A stretch of DNA of 64,000 nucleotides from Maritalea myrionectae DSM 19524 (GCF_000423365.1 NZ_AUHV01000002.1:791270-855269), one strand, 5' to 3'. Counted from the first letter of the stretch, positions 26,914 to 36,219 are shown. Notes: a model not told the origin generated them from the letters alone. Numbers and translations: made by a program.

Positions 26914-28389
26914 ATGGTAAAAGGTCCAGAAGCACTGCGCCGACTAGATCGCTCCATGCGCGATATTCGCGATGAAGAACGCTCACTTTCCCGCACATCT
27001 GCAGACGCATCGGCGAAGATCGCGCGATTGCGCGAAGTGGAAAGCGAACAGTTTTTGCATCTCGCCAAAGTGCGCCTTGATCCAAAGAAACGCGATGAAG
27101 TCACTGAATATATTTCGCGTGCGGAAAAAGAAGCCAACAGCATATTAAAACGCCATGCAGGCAAGTTGGATGAAATATCTGAGTTGCTGGCGGATGTGGA
27201 TAAAGACATTGAAACCACACGCGCAAAGCGCGACGAAGCGATGTCTGATTTTGAACAGGCGCAGAAAAAGCTGGATCAACTGAGCACTGAAGTTTTTGCC
27301 GATTTGGACAAAAACCCCGCCTATGCGGCGCAGAAGCAGGCCGTTGAGGAAGCAATTGCCACTTTTGATCACGCCAACAAAAAGGCGGAGGTGGCCGAGC
27401 AGGATCGCGAAGAAAAAGGCGCGCCCTATCGCAATGATCCGCTGTTTATGTATCTGTTTGAGCGCGGGTTCAACACAGGGTCCTATCGCGCAAACAACAT
27501 CACCCGGATGCTTGATGGCTGGGTGGCGCGCATGGTGCGCTATCACGATGCCAAGCCAAACTTTGTGATTTTGAACGAAATCCCCATGCGGCTGCGCGAG
27601 CATGCGGATCAGGTGCAGGACAAGATTGACGAAGAGCAACAAAAGCTTGAAGCGCTTGAGGATGCAGCCTTTGACGCTCATGGCGGCAAACAAGCCCGCG
27701 AAACGGCCGATCGCAGCGAAGAGATTATTGGTGAAATTGATGCGCGTCTGGTGGAGCTGGAAGATAAGCGCGACGAGTTGGTGCATCGCCAACGCAAGTT
27801 CACCCAAGGGCAAAATCCAGCCTACCGCGAAGCGGTTGACCTGCTTGCATCTGGATTGCAGCGCGAAGGGCTGGAAGATCTTTATGCTGCGGCGCGGCAA
27901 ACAGCGACGCGCGAAGATGATCAGATCGTGCGCAAGATTGATGCGGTACGCTCGGAAATCATTTCGTTGGAGACTGAACTTCGGGCATGCAAGGACCGCT
28001 TAAAGGTCCTCTCAGAGCGTCGACGTGAACTGGAAGACATTGAATGGGAATTCAAACAAAAGCGCTATGATCGCCCGTCATTCGATTTTGACGACGATCT
28101 GGTCGAAGATTTATTGGGTGAGTTTTTGAAGGGCGCCATCACCGCCTCGAGCTATTGGGGCAAATGGCAAGACGCGAAAAAATATCGTGGCCCGAAACGC
28201 AGCCGCTCAAAAGATCAATATAGTAACCCTTGGGGTGGCAAATCCTATTCTTCAAAGAAGAAGCGCCGCTCAAAGGATTTCGGCACATTTGGCTCCAGCT
28301 CGTCGGAGTTTTCGCGCCCGCGCAGCACCCCGCGCGGCTCCAAAGGCAAGCGCGACCATGGTGGGTTTAAGACTGGCGGCAAGTTTTAA
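26914..28389 (+). CDS. Long coiled-coil protein with basic Ser/Arg/Gly-rich tail, third gene of the unit
   Basis: 491 residues from the ATG at 26914 (AGGACAAG upstream). Residues about 1-170 and 225-395 are predicted coiled coil by their charged heptads. Between them is a more conserved, folded-looking segment (PLFMYLFERGFNTGSYRANNITRMLDGWVARM). From about 430 on, the sequence becomes disordered and strongly basic with SKKKRRSKDFG, SRPRSTPRGSKGKR and an end at TGGKF. No family was recognised. It starts 10 bases after the membrane protein stop. A scaffold that binds nucleic acid or an acidic partner by its tail is inference. Confidence 0.75.
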   Translation: MVKGPEALRRLDRSMRDIRDEERSLSRTSADASAKIARLREVESEQFLHLAKVRLDPKKRDEVTEYISRAEKEANSILKRHAGKLDEISELLADVDKDIETTRAKRDEAMSDFEQAQKKLDQLSTEVFADLDKNPAYAAQKQAVEEAIATFDHANKKAEVAEQDREEKGAPYRNDPLFMYLFERGFNTGSYRANNITRMLDGWVARMVRYHDAKPNFVILNEIPMRLREHADQVQDKIDEEQQKLEALEDAAFDAHGGKQARETADRSEEIIGEIDARLVELEDKRDELVHRQRKFTQGQNPAYREAVDLLASGLQREGLEDLYAAARQTATREDDQIVRKIDAVRSEIISLETELRACKDRLKVLSERRRELEDIEWEFKQKRYDRPSFDFDDDLVEDLLGEFLKGAITASSYWGKWQDAKKYRGPKRSRSKDQYSNPWGGKSYSSKKKRRSKDFGTFGSSSSEFSRPRSTPRGSKGKRDHGGFKTGGKF

Positions 28390-28482
28390 ACCGTCTATGC
28401 AACTGCCACTTTGCATCGTGCAATAAATGACGGCTTCTAAACTGCACCCCGCCGATGGACGCATGCCTGCCTATGCCCAATA

Positions 28483-28500
28483 TGGCACGCCAACGTGCCA
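28483..28500. terminator. Hairpin between convergent genes, possible terminator
   Basis: Perfect 7-bp inverted repeat TGGCACG-CCAA-CGTGCCA between the coiled-coil gene and the lipoprotein gene. No clear T-run follows on either strand, so termination is only suggested by position. Confidence 0.4.
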
Positions 28501-28508
28501 ATCCATTT

Positions 28509-29090
28509 CTAATGGCACATCGGCAGCGCGTTCTGCCCCGTCTTGTTTTCCAAGTCTGACACTTTTGCGCCCGCCAATAGGGGCATGAGCGATTCTTGTG
28601 TGGAGCGGGCGACAAAAACGCTGAACTTTGAATCGGACGCTACTTGTGGCGTGGTTTTACAAAATGCTGGCTCGACGCCGATGGAGAGGCTGCCTTTTAT
28701 GCTTTTTGATTTAAACGTGCGTATTTGGGCCTGAACTGCGCGTAGCTTTTCTTTTTCAGCTTCAGGAAATACGAAGACGTGAAGAATCTTGCCTTGAGCG
28801 GCGGGTTTCGTGCCGCGCGGCATTTCGTTGGCCGCGGCCAGCCTCAGATTTGCGCGGGTCTTTTGTGTGGTGCCGCCCTCGGGAGTAAGCGAAAAGACAA
28901 ACTGGGTCTGCTCTGGCAATGGCTTTAAATTTGCATCTGCCTCAACCGCAAAAACCATATCCTCAATAGGATCATTCACCACATCTAACTTGGACATGGT
29001 TTGGATTGTGCCTAGCGTGTTGAGTGACATACATCCCACCAGCAAGAAGGGGACGGCAAGAATGAACGCGATTTTTGGTAATCTAGGCAT
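28509..29090 (-). CDS. Putative lipoprotein of unknown function
   Basis: 193 residues. A type II signal peptide with lipobox LVGC (Cys 19, followed by Met-Ser) suggests outer-membrane anchoring. The mature part has one internal Cys in EPAFCKTTPQV and a C-terminal Cys, which could pair. No family was recognised. It points toward the three-gene unit and starts 62 bases after the edd stop on the same strand. Its ribosome site is inside a stable hairpin (separate entry), so expression is probably controlled at translation. Confidence 0.8.
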   Translation of the reverse strand: MPRLPKIAFILAVPFLLVGCMSLNTLGTIQTMSKLDVVNDPIEDMVFAVEADANLKPLPEQTQFVFSLTPEGGTTQKTRANLRLAAANEMPRGTKPAAQGKILHVFVFPEAEKEKLRAVQAQIRTFKSKSIKGSLSIGVEPAFCKTTPQVASDSKFSVFVARSTQESLMPLLAGAKVSDLENKTGQNALPMCH

Positions 29091-29094
29091 GGCA

Positions 29095-29124
29095 ATTCCC
29101 TCTCAAAAACTATTGAGAGGGAAT
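29095..29124 (-). promoter_or_regulatory. Perfect hairpin that sequesters the lipoprotein ribosome-binding site
   Basis: On the minus strand ATTCCCTCTCAA-TAGTTT-TTGAGAGGGAAT forms a perfect 12-bp stem with a 6-base loop, ending 4 bases before the ATG at 29090. The Shine-Dalgarno GAGAGGG lies within the 3' arm. No T-run follows, so it is not an intrinsic terminator of edd. Translational control is the best reading. Confidence 0.65.
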
Positions 29125-29152
29125 CTAGTTATTAATTTAAATATTTCAAGTC

Positions 29153-30979
29153 TTACTTGATTAATTCACCGAGCGCGCTGGCGCCATTGTCGGCGGCGCC
29201 GACCAATTGGCGCATGCCAGTGAACAGTTCACGCCCCAGTCCATAGTGCGATTCGCTCAAATCTTGCGTGGCCACCGGGCGGGCATCAAACTCTGCCTGA
29301 TCGACCAATACTTCCAGCACACCATTTTCTGCATCCAAGCGGATGATGTCGCCATCTTTGATTTTGGCGATGGGGCCACCGTCGACGGCTTCCGGCGTCA
29401 TATGGATCGCGGCTGGCACCTTACCCGAAGCGCCCGACATGCGACCATCAGTGATCAAAGCCACTTTGATGCCGCGATTTTGCAGCACGGACAGAGGTGG
29501 CGTTAGCTTGTGCAATTCTGGCATGCCGATGGCTTTTGGCCCAGAGAACCGCACCACGGCCACCACATCTTCGTTCAGCTCGCCCGCTTTGAACGCGTCA
29601 TTCAGCTCATTTTGCGAATGGAACACTTTGGCCGGTGCTTCCACCACACGATGTTCTGGCTTGACCGCAGAAATTTTGATCACGGATTGGCCAAGATTGC
29701 CTTTGAGCAGTTTCAAACCGCCATTTTTGGCAAAGGGCTTGCTACACGGTGTCAGCACATTTTCATTGCCGGATTCTTTGGCAGCGGGTTCCATTTGGAT
29801 GCGATCATCGATCAATTTTGGCTCTTGTGCATAAACATGCAAGCCAGAACCCCAAATGGTTTTTACATCGTCATGTGCCAAGCCCGCATTGAGCAGTTGG
29901 TCAATCAAGAAGCCCATGCCGCCCGCAGCGTGGAAATGGTTCACATCGGCCATGCCGTTTGGATAAACCCGGGTGAGCAAAGGCGCCACATCGGACAGGT
30001 CAGACATGTCCTGCCAGTTGATTTGAATGCCTGCAGCGGCGGCCATGGCGATCAAATGGATGGTGTGGTTGGTGGAACCCCCCGTCGAGTGCAACCCGAT
30101 CATGCCATTTACAATCGCCTTTTCGTCCACAACGCGGCTGGCCGGGGTAAATTCGTTGCCCAATGCTGTGATCGCCAAAGCGCGGCGCGTTGCCTCTTTG
30201 GTAAGGGCATCGCGCATAGGGGTGCCGGGATTAACGAAGCTGGAACCTGGCAATTGCAGTCCCATAATCTCCATCAACATTTGGTTGGTGTTGGCGGTGC
30301 CATAAAAGGTGCAGGTGCCGGGAGAATGATAGCTTTCGCTCTCAGCTTTAAGCAACTCATCGCGCCCCACTTTACCTTCGGCATAAAGCTGGCGAATGCG
30401 GGCTTTTTCGTCATTGGGCAGGCCAGAAGGCATTGGCCCTGCAGGCACAAACACCGCTGGAATATGGCCAAAGCTGAGCGCCGCTATCACCAAACCGGGG
30501 ACGATTTTATCGCAAATGCCGAGGAACATGGCCGCATCAAACATATTGTGGCTAAGGCCGACACCCGCTGCCAGAGCGATCACATCACGCGAAAAGAGCG
30601 ACAAATCCATGCCGGGCTGGCCTTGGGTGACGCCATCGCACATGGCCGGCACACCGCTGGCGACCTGCGCCACAGCGCCTGCCTGCTCGGCTGCCGCCTT
30701 GATCTGATCCGGATAATCCTTGTAGGGCGCGTGGGCTGAGAGCATGTCGTTATAAGCGGTGATGATGCCGATATTGGGCGTAATCTCATCGCTTAGCTTG
30801 GCTTTGTCGCCCGCCCCGCAGGCTGCGAAACCGTGGGCCAGATTGCCACAAGAAAGCGCGGTGCGGTGAACGCCCTGTTTGGCAGCGGCATCCATACGGT
30901 CCAGATAAATCCGCCGGGTTTTCTCACTGCGTTTGGTGATGCGGTCTGTCACATCACGGATCGTTTGATGAACGCTCAT
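29153..30979 (-). CDS. edd: Phosphogluconate dehydratase
   Basis: 608 residues, the normal length. It converts 6-phosphogluconate to 2-keto-3-deoxy-6-phosphogluconate in the Entner-Doudoroff pathway, with a [4Fe-4S] cluster. Cluster cysteines lie in [26 protein letters not shown] and [15 protein letters not shown]. The C-terminal [18 protein letters not shown] is the ILVD/EDD signature. It follows pgl after 63 bases; eda is not in the window. Confidence 0.97.
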   Translation of the reverse strand: MSVHQTIRDVTDRITKRSEKTRRIYLDRMDAAAKQGVHRTALSCGNLAHGFAACGAGDKAKLSDEITPNIGIITAYNDMLSAHAPYKDYPDQIKAAAEQAGAVAQVASGVPAMCDGVTQGQPGMDLSLFSRDVIALAAGVGLSHNMFDAAMFLGICDKIVPGLVIAALSFGHIPAVFVPAGPMPSGLPNDEKARIRQLYAEGKVGRDELLKAESESYHSPGTCTFYGTANTNQMLMEIMGLQLPGSSFVNPGTPMRDALTKEATRRALAITALGNEFTPASRVVDEKAIVNGMIGLHSTGGSTNHTIHLIAMAAAAGIQINWQDMSDLSDVAPLLTRVYPNGMADVNHFHAAGGMGFLIDQLLNAGLAHDDVKTIWGSGLHVYAQEPKLIDDRIQMEPAAKESGNENVLTPCSKPFAKNGGLKLLKGNLGQSVIKISAVKPEHRVVEAPAKVFHSQNELNDAFKAGELNEDVVAVVRFSGPKAIGMPELHKLTPPLSVLQNRGIKVALITDGRMSGASGKVPAAIHMTPEAVDGGPIAKIKDGDIIRLDAENGVLEVLVDQAEFDARPVATQDLSESHYGLGRELFTGMRQLVGAADNGASALGELIK

Positions 30980-31042
30980 TTGTTGCTCCTTTGGATTTAT
31001 CAGTGCGACCTTACTGGGAACAAAGGATGTTTAGGTAATACC

Positions 31043-31744
31043 CTAGGGACACCAGAAGATATTGAGTTCTTTAATGGTTTGGCGCAGCACGGCGCGAATG
31101 GGCATATCTGCCACCTCGCCTTCGCCAAACGCCGATTTCAAAACGTCTTGCTTTTCATCGCCTTCAATATGCAATGCCAAGAAACTGGATTGCAGCAATT
31201 GCGGCAGTGTAAATGTGATCCGCGGTTCGCCAGCGCCCGGCGCCTCAATCGCCGTAAATGTATTTTGGTTTTTCAAATCAATCGCTTCCGCCAATTGATC
31301 GCCGCCGGGGAAGAAAGAGGCCGTGTGGCCATCCGTGCCCATGCCCAAAATCACCACGGTGAAGGGTTTGTGCACGCCTTCAAACTGTTTGCCGAGCGAT
31401 GTTGCGCCTTCTTGCGCGGTTTGTCCGTCAACATAAAGCGGCAGGAAAGCGGCACCATTGGCCTTGTTTTGCAGCAAATATTCGCCGACTAATTTGGCGT
31501 TTGACCGATCAGAACTTGGCGGCACCCAGCGCTCATCCACCAATGAAATGGTGACGCGTGTCCAATCCAGCTCTTCTTCACTCAGGGCCGTAAAGAACGC
31601 TTTGGGTGTTGACCCACCGGAAACCAGCATACTGGCTTTGCCAGAGGCTTCAATATCGCGCTTTAGCTCAGTGGCGACGCGGAAAGCCAGCGCACGGGCC
31701 AGCTTATCTTTGTTTTCGAAATTATGGTCGATTACATCTGCCAT
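31043..31744 (-). CDS. pgl: 6-phosphogluconolactonase
   Basis: 233 residues. It hydrolyses 6-phosphogluconolactone to 6-phosphogluconate. The DevB/SOL fold motifs are LVSGGSTPKAFF, SLVDERWVP followed by SDRSNAKL, and GMGTDGHTASFFPG. It starts 8 bases after the zwf stop and precedes edd, matching pathway order. Confidence 0.96.
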   Translation of the reverse strand: MADVIDHNFENKDKLARALAFRVATELKRDIEASGKASMLVSGGSTPKAFFTALSEEELDWTRVTISLVDERWVPPSSDRSNAKLVGEYLLQNKANGAAFLPLYVDGQTAQEGATSLGKQFEGVHKPFTVVILGMGTDGHTASFFPGGDQLAEAIDLKNQNTFTAIEAPGAGEPRITFTLPQLLQSSFLALHIEGDEKQDVLKSAFGEGEVADMPIRAVLRQTIKELNIFWCP

Positions 31745-31752
31745 TCGTTCAC

Positions 31753-33246
31753 CTATATTGCTTTGGGATCGTCCAGCTCTTCATGCCATGTACGACCGTC
31801 GCGCTCGATCAGCGCAACTGAACTGGTGGGTCCCCATGTGCCAGAGGTGTAGCCATGCAATGGTGTTGCGTCATTGTCCCACGCTTCGCGGATCGGATCA
31901 ATCCACGCCCACGCCGCTTCCAACTCGTCACGACGCATAAACAGGGTTTGGTTGCCGCGCACCACATCCATGAGCAACCGCTCATAGGCTTCTGGGGTCC
32001 GCTGGGTAAACGTATCAGCGAAGCTAAGGTTCAATGGTACCTGACGCAAACGCATGCCGCCTGGGCCAGGATCTTTAATCATCAGGAACAGTTTCACCCC
32101 TTCGTCCGGTTGCAAGCGGATCACCAAGCGGTTTGGTGTCGGCACGCCTTCTGTACGAGAGAAAATTGAATGCGGGATTTCACGGAATTGGATCACAATT
32201 TCGGACGCGCGGCGCGCCATGCGTTTGCCGGTGCGCATATAGAACGGCACCCCGTTCCAGCGCCAGTTTTCCACCTCGGCTTTGATCGCCACAAATGTTT
32301 CTGTGTTGGATGTCGCGCCATCGCCCAGCTCTTCAACATAGCTCGGCACTTTCGTGTCTTCAGCGCTCACGCCGCGATATTGGCCGCGCACGGTTTGCTT
32401 ATGAACTGTTTCGCCCACGATGGGCTTCAGGGCGCGCAGCACTTTCAGCTTTTCATCGCGCAGGGCATTGGCTTCATCTGATGCGGGCGGCTCCATCGCC
32501 ACCAAGCACAAAAGCTGCAACAAATGGTTTTGCACCATATCGCGCAAGGCACCTGATTTTTCGTAATAGGAGCGACCACCCGCCCCAACAGATTCGGCGG
32601 CGGTGATTTGAATATGGTCGATATGAGCCGAGTTCCAGATCGGCTCGAACAGGGCATTGGCGAAACGCAAGGCCAACAGATTTTGCACCGTCTCTTTGCC
32701 CAAATAATGGTCAATCCGATAGACCTGATCTTCGCGGAACACTTCGGCCACAGTGTCGTTGATTTCTACAGATGATTGCAGATTGTGCCCCAGCGGCTTT
32801 TCCAACACCACCCGCGCATCGGGTGTCCAATAGTTTTGGCTGGAGAGATAATCGCAAATGGGGGCAAATAGGAATGGTGCAACCGCCAGATAGAAGGCCC
32901 GCACCACGCTTGGATCATTGCGCAAGCGGTCACTCAATGCCGCCCAACCATCGCGGTCAGTAACGTCGTTGGCGATGTAGGAGAAGCAACCAATGAAATC
33001 GTCGAGCATTTGGGGCTCGATATGGTCTGCATCCACAAACTCATTCACTGCATCGCGGGCGAATTTTTGGAATTCTTCATCGCTCATTTCTGAGCGAGAC
33101 ACGCCGATAATGCGCGAGTTTGTGTCGAACTGCCCGTCATAAAAGCGATAATAGAGCGCAGGGATCAGTTTGCGCTGCGATAGATCGCCGGTGGCGCCAA
33201 ACACCACATAATCAAAAGGATCGACCGGAATAATACGGGCGGACAT
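31753..33246 (-). CDS. zwf: Glucose-6-phosphate 1-dehydrogenase
   Basis: 497 residues from the ATG at 33246 (MSARIIPVDPF), which sits 6 bases after AAAGGA; ATGs at 33252 and 33261 are less well placed. The NADP-binding loop is VVFGATGDLSQRKL, the substrate site RIDHYLGKETVQN and the conserved EKPLGHNL. It begins the zwf-pgl-edd operon that feeds the Entner-Doudoroff pathway, 49 bases after the BadF-type kinase. Confidence 0.97.
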   Translation of the reverse strand: MSARIIPVDPFDYVVFGATGDLSQRKLIPALYYRFYDGQFDTNSRIIGVSRSEMSDEEFQKFARDAVNEFVDADHIEPQMLDDFIGCFSYIANDVTDRDGWAALSDRLRNDPSVVRAFYLAVAPFLFAPICDYLSSQNYWTPDARVVLEKPLGHNLQSSVEINDTVAEVFREDQVYRIDHYLGKETVQNLLALRFANALFEPIWNSAHIDHIQITAAESVGAGGRSYYEKSGALRDMVQNHLLQLLCLVAMEPPASDEANALRDEKLKVLRALKPIVGETVHKQTVRGQYRGVSAEDTKVPSYVEELGDGATSNTETFVAIKAEVENWRWNGVPFYMRTGKRMARRASEIVIQFREIPHSIFSRTEGVPTPNRLVIRLQPDEGVKLFLMIKDPGPGGMRLRQVPLNLSFADTFTQRTPEAYERLLMDVVRGNQTLFMRRDELEAAWAWIDPIREAWDNDATPLHGYTSGTWGPTSSVALIERDGRTWHEELDDPKAI

Positions 33247-33294
33247 AGGCATTCCTTTCATTGTTCGCGCATGACGCGCTGGCCCCAAGCGTGC

Positions 33295-34170
33295 TTATGC
33301 AGCTTTTTGCGCCATTAATAGTGCCCCATTTTGAGCGTCAGACTTTGCGGCTTGCACATAGTCGCCAAAGCGCTCAGTCAGAATGGGAATAAGCCGCTCA
33401 CCCAACCCACCAACAATGGCAAGTTTTTGCGCGCCGCGGGCTTTAAACCAGTTGATGAATTGCTCGATCTGATCAAATTCAAACTGCATCAGTTCTAACG
33501 CTATCGGGTCATTCTTTTCGAAATGCTCCACCACGAATGGCGCAAGGCTGGCAAAGTCTTTTGGCCATGCCTTGAAGGACCATGCCATCAAGCTGTTTTG
33601 GGTGCCGCCAAGATGGTCAATAACCACGTCAGTCAGCGGTGAGCCTTCGCTCAAGCCATCCAACACTTCGATTGAACGGCGGGCCAAAGCGCGTCCCAAA
33701 ATTGCGCCGGAGGCGGTGTCTGAGATATGATATCCCCAACCACCAACCGGGAAATATTCGCCTTTTACTTTGGCAAGGCCGGCGGATCCTGTACCCACAA
33801 TCAGCACCGCGCCATCTTTGCCCAGATGAGCGCCTTCGCGGGCGGTTTCCACATCATTGTGCACAAGGGTTTTGGCAAAGGGATAGTCCCGCGCAGCAAA
33901 GTCGCGACGCGAGCTTTCCAAATGTGCGCCGGCGAGGCCCAAACAGGCGATGGTGCGGGCCATATCTGATTGGCTCAAACCCGCCTCTTGAAACACTTGG
34001 TGGCTAACATCAATGATGGAATTGTAGGCTTGCGACCCGTCACCAATTGTGGTGTTGGCCGGACCACCGCGCACTTGCGCCAAAATATTCAGATTCTCGT
34101 CCGCAAGCCGCGCCCTGCAATTGGTGCCGCCGCCGTCAATTCCGAGAAACAAGTTTTGCACGCAGTCCAT
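33295..34170 (-). CDS. BadF/BadG-type sugar kinase (N-acetylglucosamine/glucosamine kinase-like)
   Basis: 291 residues. The ASKHA ATPase fold is shown by GIDGGGTNCRARLAD (phosphate 1), ACLGLAGAH, LIVGTGSAGLAKV (phosphate 2), VGGWGYHISDTASG and LAIVGGLGE (adenosine). Such proteins phosphorylate glucosamine or N-acetylglucosamine; some act on glucose. Position immediately upstream of zwf suggests it supplies a hexose phosphate. A GTG at 34161, six bases after AAGGATGG, is an alternative start. Substrate is not settled by sequence. Confidence 0.83.
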   Translation of the reverse strand: MDCVQNLFLGIDGGGTNCRARLADENLNILAQVRGGPANTTIGDGSQAYNSIIDVSHQVFQEAGLSQSDMARTIACLGLAGAHLESSRRDFAARDYPFAKTLVHNDVETAREGAHLGKDGAVLIVGTGSAGLAKVKGEYFPVGGWGYHISDTASGAILGRALARRSIEVLDGLSEGSPLTDVVIDHLGGTQNSLMAWSFKAWPKDFASLAPFVVEHFEKNDPIALELMQFEFDQIEQFINWFKARGAQKLAIVGGLGERLIPILTERFGDYVQAAKSDAQNGALLMAQKAA

Positions 34171-34339
34171 CCTTTAGTCAAAACGTTGAAATTTGCGCGG
34201 ACCATAAACGCAATTCGTCTTATACGAAAGTATTAATCCGCGCAAATTCGCTCGTTTTTTCGCAAAAATGCAATTGCAAGCCATTGGCTTTATCTGCGGC
34301 ATGTTTTATTGAGGGCGTTCGTTTGAAAAAGGTGATGAA

Positions 34340-34729
34340 TTGGCGTCCTGTTTGTTTATCTGTTCTACGTGCAAATTTAGCTCCACCAGCGCTTTTAACG
34401 ATAAAGGCGAAACCGGCGGCGAGTTGCTTGCCAATTTGGTGGAAGCAGAGCGCGACAATCGGCAGATGGAGCTTATGATTGTACGCCACCCCTGCCTTTG
34501 GAGTTGCAAACAATCCTGCGCAATACAATTGCAGGACGATGAAAAGATTGGCTATCACGCGGGCGGATTCACCCCAGACCAACCCACCGCAGAAGCCATT
34601 ATAGATTGGGCGGCAGCGCATCAACGCACCCCGGATGGCGAAGTGCCATTTGCAGCTTGGCCCCGGGCCATGATGGGACATTTTATTGCGCGCCTGCCCA
34701 CAATGAAGAAAGAAAAAGAAGATGACTAA
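34340..34729 (+). CDS. DUF1636-like cysteine-rich protein of the cobalamin cluster
   Basis: 129 residues, TTG start at 34340 with AAAGGTGATG upstream and no in-frame ATG. It begins MASCLFICSTCK and has HPCLWSCKQSCAIQL, giving a Cys pattern (CSTC and CxxxCxxxC) as in a thioredoxin-like [2Fe-2S] or metal-binding fold. DUF1636 proteins are frequent companions of cobalamin genes. Its last 8 bases overlap cobU, so it is translationally coupled. A role in metal handling or redox during corrin synthesis is inference. Confidence 0.78.
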   Translation: MASCLFICSTCKFSSTSAFNDKGETGGELLANLVEAERDNRQMELMIVRHPCLWSCKQSCAIQLQDDEKIGYHAGGFTPDQPTAEAIIDWAAAHQRTPDGEVPFAAWPRAMMGHFIARLPTMKKEKEDD

Positions 34730-35246
34730 TCACTCACTTATTCTTGGCGGTGCCAAGTCGGGCAAAACCGGATTTGCCGAAGGCGTTGCCCTGAAAGGCA
34801 ACCAAAAGCCTCTCTATGTGGCCACGGGCCGCGCCTATGATGACGAAATGAAATTGCGGATTTCTGCCCACCAACAGGCGCGCGGCGATCATTTTGATAC
34901 GGTGGAACAGCCCATCAATTTGATTTCAGCGCTTGAGCGCGCACGCGGCAAATATGACCGCGTTTTGGTGGATTGCCTGACCCTTTGGATCACCAATTTG
35001 ATGATGGCCGATTATGATGTGGATGAAAGCGTTGAGGCCCTCGCCCATTGGTTGAGCACCAATAATGATATTTCAGTTATCTTGGTGTCCAACGAAGTTG
35101 GCCAAGGTGTGGTGCCCGACAACAAAATGGCCCGCGAATTTGTGGACCATGCCGGTATTGCCCATCAAGAGTTGGCCCGCATCTGCCAAAATGTGGTGTT
35201 TGTCACCTCAGGTATCGCGCAAAATCTAAAAGGTGAATTGGCGTAA
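34722..35246 (+). CDS. cobU: Bifunctional adenosylcobinamide kinase / adenosylcobinamide-phosphate guanylyltransferase
   Basis: 174 residues, normal size (CobP in the Pseudomonas denitrificans naming). P-loop LGGAKSGKTGFAE, then RISAHQQARGDHF holding the guanylylated-His region, VDCLTLWITNLM and VSNEVGQGVVPDNKMAREFVDHAG. It activates cobinamide for nucleotide-loop assembly. It overlaps the DUF1636-like gene by 8 bases and converges on cbiB with 16 bases between. Confidence 0.95.
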   Translation: MTNHSLILGGAKSGKTGFAEGVALKGNQKPLYVATGRAYDDEMKLRISAHQQARGDHFDTVEQPINLISALERARGKYDRVLVDCLTLWITNLMMADYDVDESVEALAHWLSTNNDISVILVSNEVGQGVVPDNKMAREFVDHAGIAHQELARICQNVVFVTSGIAQNLKGELA

Positions 35247-35262
35247 GCCACCAGCATGCTGG

Positions 35263-36219
35263 CTAGTTGAAGAACGCCGCCAGCACCAGCAGCGTGCCCA
35301 AGATCAGCGTGAGGGCAAACCAGTAAAGCGCCACGGCGCGGTCAATATCGTCCGCGTCCACATGCTCTTTGCCCTCGCCCATATAGGCCAGTTCCACTGT
35401 TTCCCCATCATAATCGCGCGGGCCGCCCAGTTTGACGCCGAGGGCGCCGCCCATAGCCGCTTCCGGCCAGCCTGCGTTTGGCGATTTGTGCCATTTCGCA
35501 TCCCGTTGCACCGACCGCCAGGCCGCTTTTGCGTCAAACCCCTCTTTGAATTTCGCAGCCACGGTGAAGAAAAAAGCAGTGATCCGCGCTGGCACAAAGT
35601 TGGCCCAATCATCGAGCTTGGCGCTGGCATAGCCGAAGTCCTTAAAGCGCTCGTTCTTGTGGCCCACCATGGAATCGGCCGTGTTGATCATTTTATAAAG
35701 TGCAATGCCCGGCAGGCCAAAAAGCATCAGATAGAAAATCGGCGCGACCACACCATCTGAGGCATTCTCGGCCAAGGATTCCACCGCACCGCGGGCCACC
35801 CCGTCTTCATCCAAATCATCCGGATCGCGCCCAACAATGTGGGACACGGCTTCGCGGCCTTCATCCAACGAGCTGCGCAGGCCCTCAGCCACGGCTTTCA
35901 CCGCGCGGCCCAGTTCCTTTTGTGCGATCAGGGTGCTGGCGAAGAAGATTTCAAAAATCCAACCGAAAGGGGCGCTGCGAGTGATGGCAATGATGATCAG
36001 GCTGATCAGCAAGGTTGCCGCCAATGCCAACCCGATCATTGCATATCCATTTTGCCGCCGTCTTTGCTCGGGCAACTCCGGGTGATTGCCGCGCTCTTCC
36101 AAAATGGTAATGAGTTTGCCCATCCACATCACCGGATGCCCAATTGCATCTAGCAACTGCCGGGGATAACCCACCATTCGTTCCAACAGCATGGCGAGAA
36201 AGGCAATGGCAAAGCTCAT
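35263..36219 (-). CDS. cbiB: Adenosylcobinamide-phosphate synthase (CbiB / CobD)
   Basis: 318 residues from the ATG at 36219 (AGGA eight bases upstream). A polytopic inner-membrane protein; family features are PVMWMGKLI near the N-terminus, GRDPDDLDEDGVARGAVESLAENASDGVVAP and FYLMLFGLPGIALYKMINTADSMVGHKN. It attaches the aminopropanol side chain to adenosylcobyrate. Last gene of a minus-strand run cobA-cobB-cobQ-cbiB; it follows cobQ by 10 bases. Confidence 0.95.
   Translation of the reverse strand: MSFAIAFLAMLLERMVGYPRQLLDAIGHPVMWMGKLITILEERGNHPELPEQRRRQNGYAMIGLALAATLLISLIIIAITRSAPFGWIFEIFFASTLIAQKELGRAVKAVAEGLRSSLDEGREAVSHIVGRDPDDLDEDGVARGAVESLAENASDGVVAPIFYLMLFGLPGIALYKMINTADSMVGHKNERFKDFGYASAKLDDWANFVPARITAFFFTVAAKFKEGFDAKAAWRSVQRDAKWHKSPNAGWPEAAMGGALGVKLGGPRDYDGETVELAYMGEGKEHVDADDIDRAVALYWFALTLILGTLLVLAAFFN

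Noticed and set aside
29095-29124. Intrinsic terminator of edd
   Set aside because: The hairpin is not followed by a T-run on the minus strand and overlaps the ribosome site of the next gene.
29510-30739. A 409-codon open frame antisense to edd
   Set aside because: edd is complete with all cluster cysteines on the other strand; the antisense frame has no family features.
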